Positions 39,876 to 48,352 of a stretch of DNA of 48,715 bases are shown here, one piece after another (position 1 is the first letter of the stretch; every line of letters starts with the position of its first letter). The translations under genes were made by a program, and so were the position numbers. Source of the stretch: Anaerolineae bacterium (GTDB lineage Bacteria; Chloroflexota; Anaerolineae; 4572-78; J111); assembly GCA_023382535.1 (NCBI GenBank), contig JAHDWA010000067.1, positions 1 through 48,715 on the forward strand, written 5' to 3'. Below the pieces are notes generated by a model. It made no database searches. It worked only from the letters and a program-made list of their open reading frames with translations, and was not told where the DNA came from.

Positions 39876-40661
39876 ATGGAATATCTACTCATCAGTTTCC
39901 TGGCCCTGGTGGTATCGGCGCTGACACTCTTCTCCGGATTTGGCTTGGGAACCGTGCTGATGCCCGTGTTTGCCCTCTTTTTTCCGGTGCCCGTAGCCGT
40001 GGCCGCTACCGCCGTCGTTCACCTGGCCAATAACCTGTTCAAAGTCGCCCTCCTGGGCCGGTGGGCCAATTGGTCCATCGTCACTCGGTTTGCCCTGCCC
40101 GCTGCTGTAATGGCTATGGTTGGAGCGGCTCTGCTCACTCTGTTTGACCGCCTGCCTCCTCTGGTCAGCTATCAGATAGGGGATCACTCCTATCAGGTAA
40201 CCGCGGTCAAGCTGGTAATAGCGCTGGTTATCATCGTTTTTGCCCTGTTTGACCTCTTACCCCACTTTCAGAACATGACTTTCGGTCCCCGATACCTATC
40301 TCTGGGCGGAATGCTCTCGGGTTTCTTTGGCGGGCTATCCGGAAATCAGGGCGCGCTGCGGTCGGCTTTCTTAATCAAAGCCGGTCTGGATAAGGAAGCT
40401 TTTGTAGGCACAGGGGTGGTGGCAACCGTGCTGGTGGACGTGGCCCGCTTGTTGGTCTACGGGCTGGCTTTCTATACAACCAGTTTTGCTCAACTGGGGA
40501 GTGGGGTGCTGGGCCTGATTTTGGCGGCGACGCTGGCTGCTTTTGTGGGTGCTGTTTTAGGTCGGCTCTGGCTGAAAAAGGTCACCTTACACACCGTTCA
40601 ACTCATTGTTGGAGTCGGCCTCATTCTCCTGGGCCTCGGCCTGGGAACCGGCTTGTTATAA
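39876..40661 (+). CDS. TauE/SafE-family permease
   Basis: A 261-residue membrane protein with about eight helices, opening LLISFLALVVSALTLFSGFG and carrying the family's second repeat GGMLSGFFGGLSGNQGALRSAFLI. Members export or import small anions such as sulfite, sulfoacetate or formate derivatives; the ion here is unknown. ATG at 39876 follows AGAAAGG. It is the first gene of a probable operon with the 129-residue Cys-motif protein and the PadR regulator, and its promoter carries a PadR-type operator, so it may respond to the same signal as chrA. Confidence 0.8.
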   Translation: MEYLLISFLALVVSALTLFSGFGLGTVLMPVFALFFPVPVAVAATAVVHLANNLFKVALLGRWANWSIVTRFALPAAVMAMVGAALLTLFDRLPPLVSYQIGDHSYQVTAVKLVIALVIIVFALFDLLPHFQNMTFGPRYLSLGGMLSGFFGGLSGNQGALRSAFLIKAGLDKEAFVGTGVVATVLVDVARLLVYGLAFYTTSFAQLGSGVLGLILAATLAAFVGAVLGRLWLKKVTLHTVQLIVGVGLILLGLGLGTGLL

Positions 40662-40673
40662 GGAAATACGATA

Positions 40674-41063
40674 ATGACCCTATTGAAGAAACAGGCTGTT
40701 TGCTACACCTGCACGCTCAGGCTGATCAACCTGGCTTATCGACGTGCGCCGCTCTTCCGGCTGGTCCGTGAGCCGCTCAGGTGGGGGATGCGCGGTCTGG
40801 CCTGGATTTACCGGATCGATCCGGCGGAATACGAAGTTCGTACACCAGCCTGTTATGGCTGCATCCGCTTTTATAAAACGGCGTTGAAGGACCAATCAGC
40901 CTTGTTCCGCCTGCTAAACCGTGTGATTAACCCGCTCTTTGATACGCTCCTCGAACAATTAGTGACCGGAGATGAGATCCAGCAGGCTAAAACTTACGCC
41001 CAGGCCGCCACAAGTGGAAATTTGACGGATCCAGATGACAAAGCTATTATCTCATACCGATAA
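40674..41063 (+). CDS. Small protein with two CxxC motifs
   Basis: A 129-residue protein of unknown family. The N-terminus has CYTCTLRLINLAYRRAP and the middle CYGCIRFYKTALKDQSALFR, two CxxC elements that could form a zinc ribbon. The rest is helical and rich in Arg and Leu, without signal peptide. It lies 12 bp after the TauE-like gene (ATAAGGAAATACG ahead of the ATG) and its 3' end overlaps the operator of the PadR gene. It may be a metal or redox sensor acting with PadR. Function unknown. Confidence 0.6.
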   Translation: MTLLKKQAVCYTCTLRLINLAYRRAPLFRLVREPLRWGMRGLAWIYRIDPAEYEVRTPACYGCIRFYKTALKDQSALFRLLNRVINPLFDTLLEQLVTGDEIQQAKTYAQAATSGNLTDPDDKAIISYR

Positions 41064-41065
41064 CG
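41044..41065. promoter_or_regulatory. PadR-type operator before the PadR gene
   Basis: CTATTATC-TCAT-ACCGATAACG, 13 bp ahead of the PadR start and overlapping the end of the 40674 gene. It matches 39814-39835 and suggests autoregulation. Confidence 0.6.
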
Positions 41066-41077
41066 GGTTTCGTCAAT

Positions 41078-41434
41078 ATGATACGTGATTTTTTTCTTGG
41101 TTTCATCAAAATCCACATTCTTCATCACGCGGAGCAGGAACCGGTGTTCGGCCTGGCGCTGATCCAGGAGTTGGCCCGACACGGCTACACCCTCAGCCCC
41201 GGAACCCTGTATCCTGTCCTACACAGCCTCGAGAAGGACGGCTATCTGGTGTCTGAAGAGCGCGTGGTGCAGGGCAAAGTGCGGAAATACTACTCTATTA
41301 CTGAGGCGGGACGTCAGGCCCTGGTTGAAGCTCGCCAAAAAATCAAAGAGTTGGTGGATGAAGTGTTGGAAGGACAGGGACCAGCCACGCTGGCTAACTT
41401 ATCGGATCCGGCCGAGGAAGATGCTGGCGGATGA
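41078..41434 (+). CDS. PadR-family transcriptional regulator
   Basis: A 118-residue regulator with a PadR winged helix: IHILHHAEQEPVFGLALIQEL, the turn TLSPGTLYPVLHSLEKDGYL and the wing VVQGKVRKYYSITEAGRQAL, followed by a short C-terminal dimerisation helix. PadR regulators repress genes for phenolic-acid or drug responses and are relieved by ligands. Two matching operators (39814 and 41044) point to control of the TauE operon and itself. The start is ATG at 41078. It is followed by a structured leader and chrA. Confidence 0.88.
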   Translation: MIRDFFLGFIKIHILHHAEQEPVFGLALIQELARHGYTLSPGTLYPVLHSLEKDGYLVSEERVVQGKVRKYYSITEAGRQALVEARQKIKELVDEVLEGQGPATLANLSDPAEEDAGG

Positions 41435-41477
41435 ATAAGAACCGGATATGAACGAGACGTAGAGTTGCACCGGGATT

Positions 41478-41533
41478 CGGCTCAGGGACTGGAAGGGGAA
41501 GTTCCTGCCTAAAAAAGCAGGGAACCAGGGCCG
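41478..41533 (+). ncRNA. Possible structured leader of chrA
   Basis: CGGCTC (41478-41483) can pair with GGGCCG (41528-41533), and inside it GTTCC-TGC pairs with GCA-GGGAAC around CTAAAAAA. The two stems enclose a conserved-looking GGGACTGGAAGGGG stretch. It stands 75 bp before chrA. No named riboswitch class was recognised. Confidence 0.35.
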
Positions 41534-41609
41534 ATGGGTCGCTGAATTGAAACACCTTTAACGATGCTGCATTTCCATTATTAAGATCTACTTTCGGTTA
41601 AGATATGTA

Positions 41610-42752
41610 ATGGATACAAAAACCCAATCCTCTCTGGGAGAGGTTATTCGCCTTTTTCTCCGTTTAGGCTTTACCGCCTTTGGTGGCCCAGCCGCCCACA
41701 TTGCCATGATGCACGACGAGGTTGTAGTACGCCGGCGTTGGCTGGAGGAACAACACTTTTTGGACCTGGTCGGGGCGACGAACTTGATCCCCGGCCCCAA
41801 CTCGACCGAGATGGCTATTCACATTGGCTATGACCGGGCTGGCTGGCGAGGGCTGGTGGCTGCCGGGGTCTGCTTCATTCTGCCGGCTACCCTCATTGTG
41901 GGTATCCTGGCCTGGGCTTATGTGACCTATGGCCGGACGCCCCAGGGCGAAGCGCTACTGTATGGAATCAAGCCGGTCATCATTGCTATTGTGTTGCAAG
42001 CCCTGTTCCGCCTGGGACGCACGGCAGTTAAAGGGCCTCTTTTGGCCGTGATCGGGGGGGCGGCGCTGCTGCTGTATCTCTTTGGCGTCAACGAACTCCT
42101 CCTGCTCTTTAGCGGAGGACTGGCGCTCGTTGCTATCCAGGTCATCCGGCAAGCGCCAAAGTGGAGCGGGGTCTTCCTGCCCTTGCTTGGGGTCAGCGAG
42201 CTGGTCAGACTGGTTGAGCCAGCACCGGTTCGGCTGGACCAACTCTTTTTCATTTTCCTGAAGGTTGGGGCAGTTCTGTACGGCAGCGGCTATGTGTTGC
42301 TGGCCTTCTTGCGCAATGACTTTGTACTGCGCTTGGGCTGGCTGACCGACCAACAGTTACTGGACGCCGTAGCGATTGGTCAATTTACGCCTGGACCGGT
42401 CTTCACCACGGCCACCTTTATCGGTTACATCCTGGCCGGTGTTCCCGGTGCTATTCTGGCCACCGTCGGAATATTTCTACCCTCTTTTTGTTTTGTGGCG
42501 CTGCTCAATCGAATTGTGCCGTATCTGCGCCGCTCAGTCTGGACGGCTGTCCTGCTGGATGGAATTAACGTCGCCGCCCTGGGCTTGATGGCCGGAGTGA
42601 CCTGGCAGCTTGGGCAAGAAGCGATTGTGGATGGAGTGACATTGCTATTGGCGGTCGGGGCAATCATCGTGCTGTTCCGGTTCAAACTCAACTCGGCCTG
42701 GCTGGTGCTGGTGGGGGGGATCGTCGGATTAATTCGACTTTATGCGGGGTAG
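41610..42752 (+). CDS. chrA: Chromate transporter ChrA
   Basis: A 380-residue long-form CHR protein made of two homologous six-helix halves. The N-terminal half has LGFTAFGGPAAHIAMMHDEVV and NLIPGPNSTEMAIHIG, the CHR signature; the second half repeats it as GSGYVLLAFLRNDFV and AIGQFTPGPVFTTATFIGY. It exports chromate, protecting the cell from Cr(VI), in the inner membrane. It is downstream of the PadR gene and a possible RNA leader. ATG at 41610 lacks a strong ribosome site, which may be masked by the leader. Confidence 0.92.
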   Translation: MDTKTQSSLGEVIRLFLRLGFTAFGGPAAHIAMMHDEVVVRRRWLEEQHFLDLVGATNLIPGPNSTEMAIHIGYDRAGWRGLVAAGVCFILPATLIVGILAWAYVTYGRTPQGEALLYGIKPVIIAIVLQALFRLGRTAVKGPLLAVIGGAALLLYLFGVNELLLLFSGGLALVAIQVIRQAPKWSGVFLPLLGVSELVRLVEPAPVRLDQLFFIFLKVGAVLYGSGYVLLAFLRNDFVLRLGWLTDQQLLDAVAIGQFTPGPVFTTATFIGYILAGVPGAILATVGIFLPSFCFVALLNRIVPYLRRSVWTAVLLDGINVAALGLMAGVTWQLGQEAIVDGVTLLLAVGAIIVLFRFKLNSAWLVLVGGIVGLIRLYAG

Positions 42753-42854
42753 TTCAGCTTCCACGCTTGAGAGACAAAGCGGCAGCAAGCTAAACGGATG
42801 TCGGTCAAGCGTAACGCCCATCCTATTCCGTGTTATGAAAAGGAGGAATCAATA

Positions 42855-43247
42855 ATGTCTACCGTAAGTGTGCGTTATATCGTTCATGATGTCGAGGCGG
42901 CCCTTGCCTTTTATACGCAGCATCTGGGTTTCAGCGTCGAACTTCATCCCGCCCCTGGCTTCGCCACCCTGGCGCGAGGCAACCTGCAGCTGTTGCTGAA
43001 CAGCCCAACTGGCCCTGGAGGAGCGGCTCAACCCATGCCCGATGGACGCAAGCCCGAGCCGGGCGGCTGGAACCGCATCCAACTCCAGGTCTCAGATCTC
43101 GCCCAGGAAGTCGAGACCCTGCGCCAGGCAGGGGTTCACTTCCGCAACGACATTGTCACCGGCCGGGGCGGCAAGCAGATCCTGCTCGACGATCCGTCAG
43201 GCAATCCCATCGAACTGTTCGAGCCGCCCGCCGCGGCGCAGTCTTAG
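42855..43247 (+). CDS. VOC-family (glyoxalase/bleomycin-resistance) protein
   Basis: A 130-residue protein with the two beta-alpha-beta-beta-beta modules of the vicinal oxygen chelate fold: SVRYIVHDVEAALAFYTQHLG and NRIQLQVSDLAQEVETLRQAG, ending in LLDDPSGNPIELFEP. Metal-binding positions (a His in each module's start and the Glu in IELFEP) are partly present, so it may be an enzyme or a binding protein. ATG at 42855 is chosen because AGGAGG lies 8 nt upstream; earlier in-frame starts lack one. Substrate unknown. Confidence 0.85.
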   Translation: MSTVSVRYIVHDVEAALAFYTQHLGFSVELHPAPGFATLARGNLQLLLNSPTGPGGAAQPMPDGRKPEPGGWNRIQLQVSDLAQEVETLRQAGVHFRNDIVTGRGGKQILLDDPSGNPIELFEPPAAAQS

Positions 43248-43275
43248 CTGCTTCTCATTTAAAGTCATCTGTTAA

Positions 43276-45199
43276 ATGTCAGCAGAACCTGGCCGAATCT
43301 TCGGGCCAATGCTCGCAATCTTATATTTAGCCGCTTGCCAGGCGATACCCGTGTCTCAATGGCGCTGGGAGCGGGTCGAAGCAGGTTTACCCCATCAGGC
43401 CATCGTGAGCTCAGTTGCGGCTAATCCGTTAGACCCTGACCATCTGTGGGCCGGTTACTATGCAGCGGGCGGTTTGGCGACCAGCCGGGATGGCGGGCAA
43501 ACCTGGACGTCCACCATCGAGAGTCTGGGGGAAAACCCGGTGTTTAGGGTGCTAACCGTACCACGCGGCGACAAGGTAGAGGTCTGGGCTGCCACCCGCC
43601 AGGGCTTACACCATAGCCTCGATAGTGGGGCCAGTTGGCAGTTGGATACAAAGGGCCTCCCTCGTCAAACGGTCTTCGCCCTGGCGGCCGATGCTACGGA
43701 GCGCCTTTATGCCGGTCTGGATGACGGCGGGATTTATACGCGGTCTCCCGCTGAACAGGAGTGGCAGTTCCTGCCGACCGAGGAACCACTGGCGTCAGCC
43801 GCCGTGCTCTCGTTGGCCGTCTCGCCGGATGGGCAACACCTCTACGCCGGAACCTCGGGGCATGGCGTGTTTGCCAGCCGCGATGGTGGAAAGACATGGT
43901 CGGCGGAATTTTCTGGGGCTTATGCGCCCAACCTGGCGTTAAACCCCGCCAATCCGAAGCAGGCTGTGGCGAGTTTAGGCAGGGAGTTGGCGCGGACCCG
44001 GGATGGCGGCCAATCCTGGCAGATTCTGCCGGTGGCCTGGGCCCAGGATGAGGTAGACTCGCTATTGTGGCTGCCGGATGGGACGTTGGGCGCAGGCGCC
44101 GGACAGGGCGGCTTCTATCATAGCTTGGATGGCGGCGATACCTGGGTCGAGGGGCGGACCAGTTTGGTCGGTCGAGGTGGGGTCCTGGACCTGGCAAGGG
44201 TGGGGGACGGGCACCTGTTGGCCGGGACATGGGGCGGCGTTTACGGCAGCCGCGATGGGGGTGAGACCTGGCAAGACCTGGCTCCGGCTTTGGGTCCTCC
44301 GCTGGCGCGGACACTGCTCAACCAGGCCGGCGAACTATTGTTGGGTACGCAGGCGGGCTTGTTCAGCTGGCAGCCAGCGACACAGGCCTGGCTGGACATG
44401 CTGGCTGATTTTCCGTCGGTGGGCGTCCAGGCGCTGGCCCTCGACCCGGCCAACCCGCAGGTTCTCTATGCCGGCACATTGGCGGATGGCCTCTACCGCA
44501 GCGCTGATGCCGGTCAGAGCTGGCAGCATCTGCCGGCCGTGGGGGTGGGGATTCCGGCCCTGGCCATTGATCCGGCCGACAGCCGGCATTTGTACCTCCT
44601 GGCCGCCTGGGAACGGGTTTATGAAAGTCGCGATGGCGGCCAAACCTGGCAAGCCAATTGGAACGGCCTCGGCGAGACACTGGAAACGGCCAGTATTGCC
44701 GTTGATGCAACGACGAGCGGCGGCTCAACCGGTCTATGTGGGCTCAGAGACCAGCCTCTATCGCAGCCAGCGGGGCCGGGATTGGGAACGGATGGCGCCC
44801 CTCCTGGCCGACCAGTCGGTGCTGGCGCTGCTGGTTCAGCAGCAGCCGTCTTCGACCGGGGGCAATTCGATGCTCTACATCGGGGCGACGCGGGGACTCT
44901 ATCGCAGCAGCGATGGCGGCGCCAGCCTCCAATCTTGCATACGTGAGGCGCAGGGCTGGGGATGCGGCCTGGAGCAGACCTCGGTTACTGCCTTGTTAGC
45001 CACCCCCGATCAACCTCAGCGCCTCTATGCCGGCACCGCCTACCATGGAGTGTACCAATCGCTCGATGGAGGTTATACCTGGCAACCTATTGGCCCGGCA
45101 GGATTGAGTGGCGAGCTCATCGCGTCGCTGGCCTGAGGGCCGGAGGGTGAATTATTTGTCGCGGCGGAGAGTGGGGTCTGGCGAGGCGTAGCGGAATGA
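43276..45199 (+). pseudogene. BNR/YCF48-repeat lipoprotein with frameshift and nonsense codon
   Basis: A beta-propeller protein of about 640 residues in two frames. It starts with a lipobox (LYLAAC) and has at least ten blades with SRDGGQTW-type turns (for example LATSRDGGQTWTS, FASRDGGKTWS, LYRSADAGQSWQ). Near 44715 the frame changes by one base, at VDATT; the second frame goes on with AAQPVYVGSETSLYRS and GVYQSLDGGYTWQP. A TGA (45134-45136) then interrupts it, but 21 codons further the frame reaches TGA at 45197, overlapping the ATG of the glycoside hydrolase as ATGA. The intact gene was therefore translationally coupled to it. Either two mutations or assembly errors are involved; the TGA is not at a Cys. 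Confidence 0.75.
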
Positions 45200-46761
45200 G
45201 CGAAGGGGCACGGGTGCAGAGGTGCGGGGGTGCAGGGGGGACAGGAGGCGCACTGCAAGCCCTCGATAGATCACATCTCGCGTTTCACCTGTCAATCCTC
45301 ATTACCCTTTTAGCCCTGATGGCCTGCCAGCCTAACAGTCCTGCTTCCCCCCGGCTGGCCGCTCACACCATTCGCCCTGACGATCCATCCCTGGCTGTGG
45401 CTCAAGCCGCCGGATTCGATACGTGGGTCCAACTCTTTCCCTGGCGTGAAGTCGAGCCGACGCGGGATCAATTTCATTGGGCAGTGACCGATCAGTTCAT
45501 TGCCGGGGCTGAGTATTACGGCCTGGATGTGGTCGTCCGGCTCGACCAGCATGCGGCCTGGGCCAGCCAGGTTGACCTGGCGCTCAACGCGCCGCCGGAC
45601 GACCTACAGGATTACTACAACTTTGTCTATCGGGTGGCCGAGCGGTATCGGGGGCGGGTCAAGGCTTATATCATCTGGAATGAGCCGAACCTGGCCGTTG
45701 AGTGGGGCGGACAGCAACCCAACCCAACAGCTTTTACGGAGTTGCTGAAGGAGGGGTATCAGGCCGTCAAAGCGGCTGATCCCGAGGCCCTGGTCGTTTT
45801 GGGAGGTCTGGCCCCGACCAACAGCAACGACGCGACGGCGATGGATGACCGGCTCTTTTTGGCCGTACTGTATCAGGCCGGGGCCGGAGCGTATTTTGAT
45901 GTACTGGGAGTCCATGCTTACAGTTTCGGTCAGGCGCCACATGCCCCCGCAAGCGACAGCGAACATCCCGCGTTTCGTCGCCTGGTCGAATTGCGTGAGA
46001 TCATGGTCGTGCATGGCGATGCCGACAAGCCGTTCTGGATCACCGAGCTGGGCTGGACCGTCGAGCCGCCGGCCAATCAGGCGGATATTGGGGTGAGCTT
46101 GGCGCAGCAGGCCGACTACCTGGTGGCAGTCCTGGACATAATTCGGCGTGAGTGGCCCTGGGTGAAATTGGTCACAGTCTGGAATCTGTCCCGGCCCCAA
46201 CCCGGCGATCCTTTTGGCGGCTACAACCTGCTCGACGCCTCCGGCGATCCGCGCCCCGCTTACGACGCCTGGCAGCAAGCTGGCGGCAGCCGTGTCAAGC
46301 GAGGTCTGCCCACTCCGGTTCAGATCACTCCACCCCATCGGGTGTCGATTCTGGCCCCCGATGCGCCCATTCACCTGGGCGACTCGGTTCTGCCGCCGCC
46401 CTGGTGGCCGCTTTATGGCGGGCGTAATCCCAGCCTGACCTGGACCGGCGGCTTCTACCTCAGCGACCCTGGTTCGACCGATTGGACCCTCTCATTCGAA
46501 CTGAGGCATCAAAACGAAGTGGGCAACACTATTCTAATCAACGACGTCCCTCTCCCCGCCAGCCTCCCTCAACAAGATTTCACCCGGCGCTGGCTGACGG
46601 TGCAATTCTCCGTACCAGCCTCACGCCTGCGGCCCGGTTATAACGACATAACCTTTACCAGTGCTCGTCTGTTGCCCGACGCGCAGCATGATGGCTTTGT
46701 CCGGGATGATTTTGAAGTGCGGAACATCCGCCTGGTGCGGGCAGAAGCTCAATCAGACTAA
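45196..46761 (+). CDS. Clan GH-A glycoside hydrolase lipoprotein (GH39/GH5-like)
   Basis: A 521-residue secreted glycosidase. A signal with lipobox LLALMAC (Cys about residue 44) is followed by a TIM-barrel with GFDTWVQLFPWREVEPTRD, GLDVVVRLDQHAAW, the acid/base Glu in YIIWNEPNL, and the nucleophile Glu in FWITELGWTVE; both catalytic Glu are in place. Residues ~400-520 form a beta-sandwich (LYGGRNPSLTWTGGFYLSD and FELRHQNEVGNTILIND) that may bind carbohydrate. The start ATG overlaps the stop of the BNR gene. The low-complexity run after it (RCGGAGGTGGAL) is unusual, so the true start could be later. Substrate unknown. Confidence 0.8.
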   Translation: MSEGARVQRCGGAGGTGGALQALDRSHLAFHLSILITLLALMACQPNSPASPRLAAHTIRPDDPSLAVAQAAGFDTWVQLFPWREVEPTRDQFHWAVTDQFIAGAEYYGLDVVVRLDQHAAWASQVDLALNAPPDDLQDYYNFVYRVAERYRGRVKAYIIWNEPNLAVEWGGQQPNPTAFTELLKEGYQAVKAADPEALVVLGGLAPTNSNDATAMDDRLFLAVLYQAGAGAYFDVLGVHAYSFGQAPHAPASDSEHPAFRRLVELREIMVVHGDADKPFWITELGWTVEPPANQADIGVSLAQQADYLVAVLDIIRREWPWVKLVTVWNLSRPQPGDPFGGYNLLDASGDPRPAYDAWQQAGGSRVKRGLPTPVQITPPHRVSILAPDAPIHLGDSVLPPPWWPLYGGRNPSLTWTGGFYLSDPGSTDWTLSFELRHQNEVGNTILINDVPLPASLPQQDFTRRWLTVQFSVPASRLRPGYNDITFTSARLLPDAQHDGFVRDDFEVRNIRLVRAEAQSD

Positions 46762-47170
46762 AAGTTTGCGCAACTAATTGAAGTCATCCGTCCAGCTTCT
46801 TAAGAACAGCGGCTCAAGTAAGTATTGAAACGTGGCAGCAGTGGCTGTGGCGTTTAGTCTTATTAAAATGGAGCCACAATATAATAGGTCTAGACTTTAA
46901 CTCAGTTATATGATATGGTGCGATTGTCTTATAGTTCAGCTTGCCCTGAGCAGGAAGGTCTTTGCGAGTGATGGTGCTGCCTCAGGGGAAGGGCCGAATT
47001 GCGTTGCATCTGTGCTTATTTGGCTCGGGTATCGGACAAGTCAATTTCCTGGAGAAAGGAGCCGTTTATAGAGTAGAGTAAGAGGCAAATCATGTTTTAT
47101 CCTTTACTGGCCACATGTTATTAAATTGGATAAAACCTTTACTAATCCTTTTACGGAGAGAGGACCCATC
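46762..47170. other. Noncoding leader region of the octaheme cytochrome
   Basis: About 410 bp with no gene. It holds a TATAAT (46880-46885) without a clear -35, and a possible hairpin CCCTGAG ... CTCAGGG (46944-46987) extended by CAG/CTG with one bulge. The cytochrome may thus have a long leader, but no RNA family was recognised. Confidence 0.45.
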
Positions 47171-48352
47171 ATGAAAAAAATCACCCTTATCCTCAGTCTG
47201 CTGGCAGCAGGTTTAGTGCTGGCAACCCTGCTGGTAGTGCAAGCTGGTCCGGCGCTTGCGCCTATTGAGGCAGCGGCGCAAACCAATGTGGGGGCTGAGT
47301 ATGTCGGCAGCGCCACATGCGGGGAATGCCACACCGAAGTCTACTCCACCTTTCTCAGGTCAGGCCACCCGTGGAAGCTGAATCCAGTGGTAGATGGCCA
47401 ACCCCCCGACTATCCTTTCACTGAGATACCCAATCCACCCGAAGGTTATACCTGGGATGACATTTCTTATGTCATCGGCGGCTACAACTGGAAGGCCCGC
47501 TTTATGGACCAGCAGGGTTACATCATCACCGATAAACCCGGGGCAACCATCAGCGACACCGAATATCTGAACCAGTACAACTTCGCCAATGAAGTTGTAG
47601 GCAAAGACGCAGGTTGGGTTAAGTACAAATCCGGGACTCCACAGTTAAAGTATGACTGCGGCACCTGCCATACCACCGGTTATCAGCCCCAAGGGAATCA
47701 GGATGACCGGCCCGGAATTGTCGGTATCTGGGCTGAGCCAGGCATTCAATGTGAAGCTTGCCATGGCCCCGGCAGTCTGCACGCTGAAAATCCGAGGGGT
47801 GTTGCCGTCAAAGTTAACCGTGATGCCGAGGAGTGCGGCCAATGCCACCGCCGCGACGCCGTCGAGCAGGTCAACGCCAAAGATGGTTTTATCGAACACC
47901 ACGAGCAGTATGAGGAGTTGTTCCAGGGTAAGCATGCCGTCATTGACTGTGTGCAATGCCACAACCCCCACAGCGGGGTGGTACAACTGCGCCAGGCCGA
48001 CTTACAGACGACCCGGACTCAATGTGAAAACTGCCACTTTAAGCAGGCCAAGACCCAGAATGTGGACAGCCACGTAGAGTTTGAGGTCGCCTGTGTTGAT
48101 TGTCACATGCCGCGGATTGTCAAGACGGCCTGGGGTGACGCCGAAAAGCACACCGGCGACATTCGGACGCATTTGATGGCAATTGACCCCGACCAAATCG
48201 GTCAGTTCACCGAGGATGGCAAGAATGCTCTATCTCAAATTGGGCTGGACTTTGCCTGCCGCAGTTGCCACAACGCGGACGGCATTGCCCCTGAACTATC
48301 GGACGGAATGTTGAGCGGTGTTGCCGAAGGGTATCATACTCCAGAAGAATAG
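47171..48352 (+). CDS. Exported octaheme cytochrome c
   Basis: A 393-residue periplasmic multiheme cytochrome. After a signal peptide (LILSLLAAGLVLATLLVVQAG) there are eight CxxCH motifs: CGECH, CGTCH, CEACH, CGQCH, CVQCH, CENCH, CVDCH and CRSCH. The layout, with a long haem-poor section (residues ~45-165) before most of the haems, resembles cytochrome c554-type and NapC-associated octahaem proteins. It should carry electrons in the periplasm, for nitrogen or metal respiration. ATG at 47171 is chosen after GGAGAGAGG; the upstream in-frame ATG would precede the signal peptide by 15 residues. A strong terminator follows. Confidence 0.88.
   Translation: MKKITLILSLLAAGLVLATLLVVQAGPALAPIEAAAQTNVGAEYVGSATCGECHTEVYSTFLRSGHPWKLNPVVDGQPPDYPFTEIPNPPEGYTWDDISYVIGGYNWKARFMDQQGYIITDKPGATISDTEYLNQYNFANEVVGKDAGWVKYKSGTPQLKYDCGTCHTTGYQPQGNQDDRPGIVGIWAEPGIQCEACHGPGSLHAENPRGVAVKVNRDAEECGQCHRRDAVEQVNAKDGFIEHHEQYEELFQGKHAVIDCVQCHNPHSGVVQLRQADLQTTRTQCENCHFKQAKTQNVDSHVEFEVACVDCHMPRIVKTAWGDAEKHTGDIRTHLMAIDPDQIGQFTEDGKNALSQIGLDFACRSCHNADGIAPELSDGMLSGVAEGYHTPEE

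Noticed and set aside
45134..45136. In-frame TGA in the BNR gene as a fourth selenocysteine
   Set aside because: BNR blades have no conserved Cys here, no SECIS-like hairpin follows, and the same gene has an independent frameshift.
46944..46987. Hairpin before the octaheme cytochrome as a c-di-GMP riboswitch
   Set aside because: It lacks the conserved GEMM core sequence; only a bulged stem is visible.
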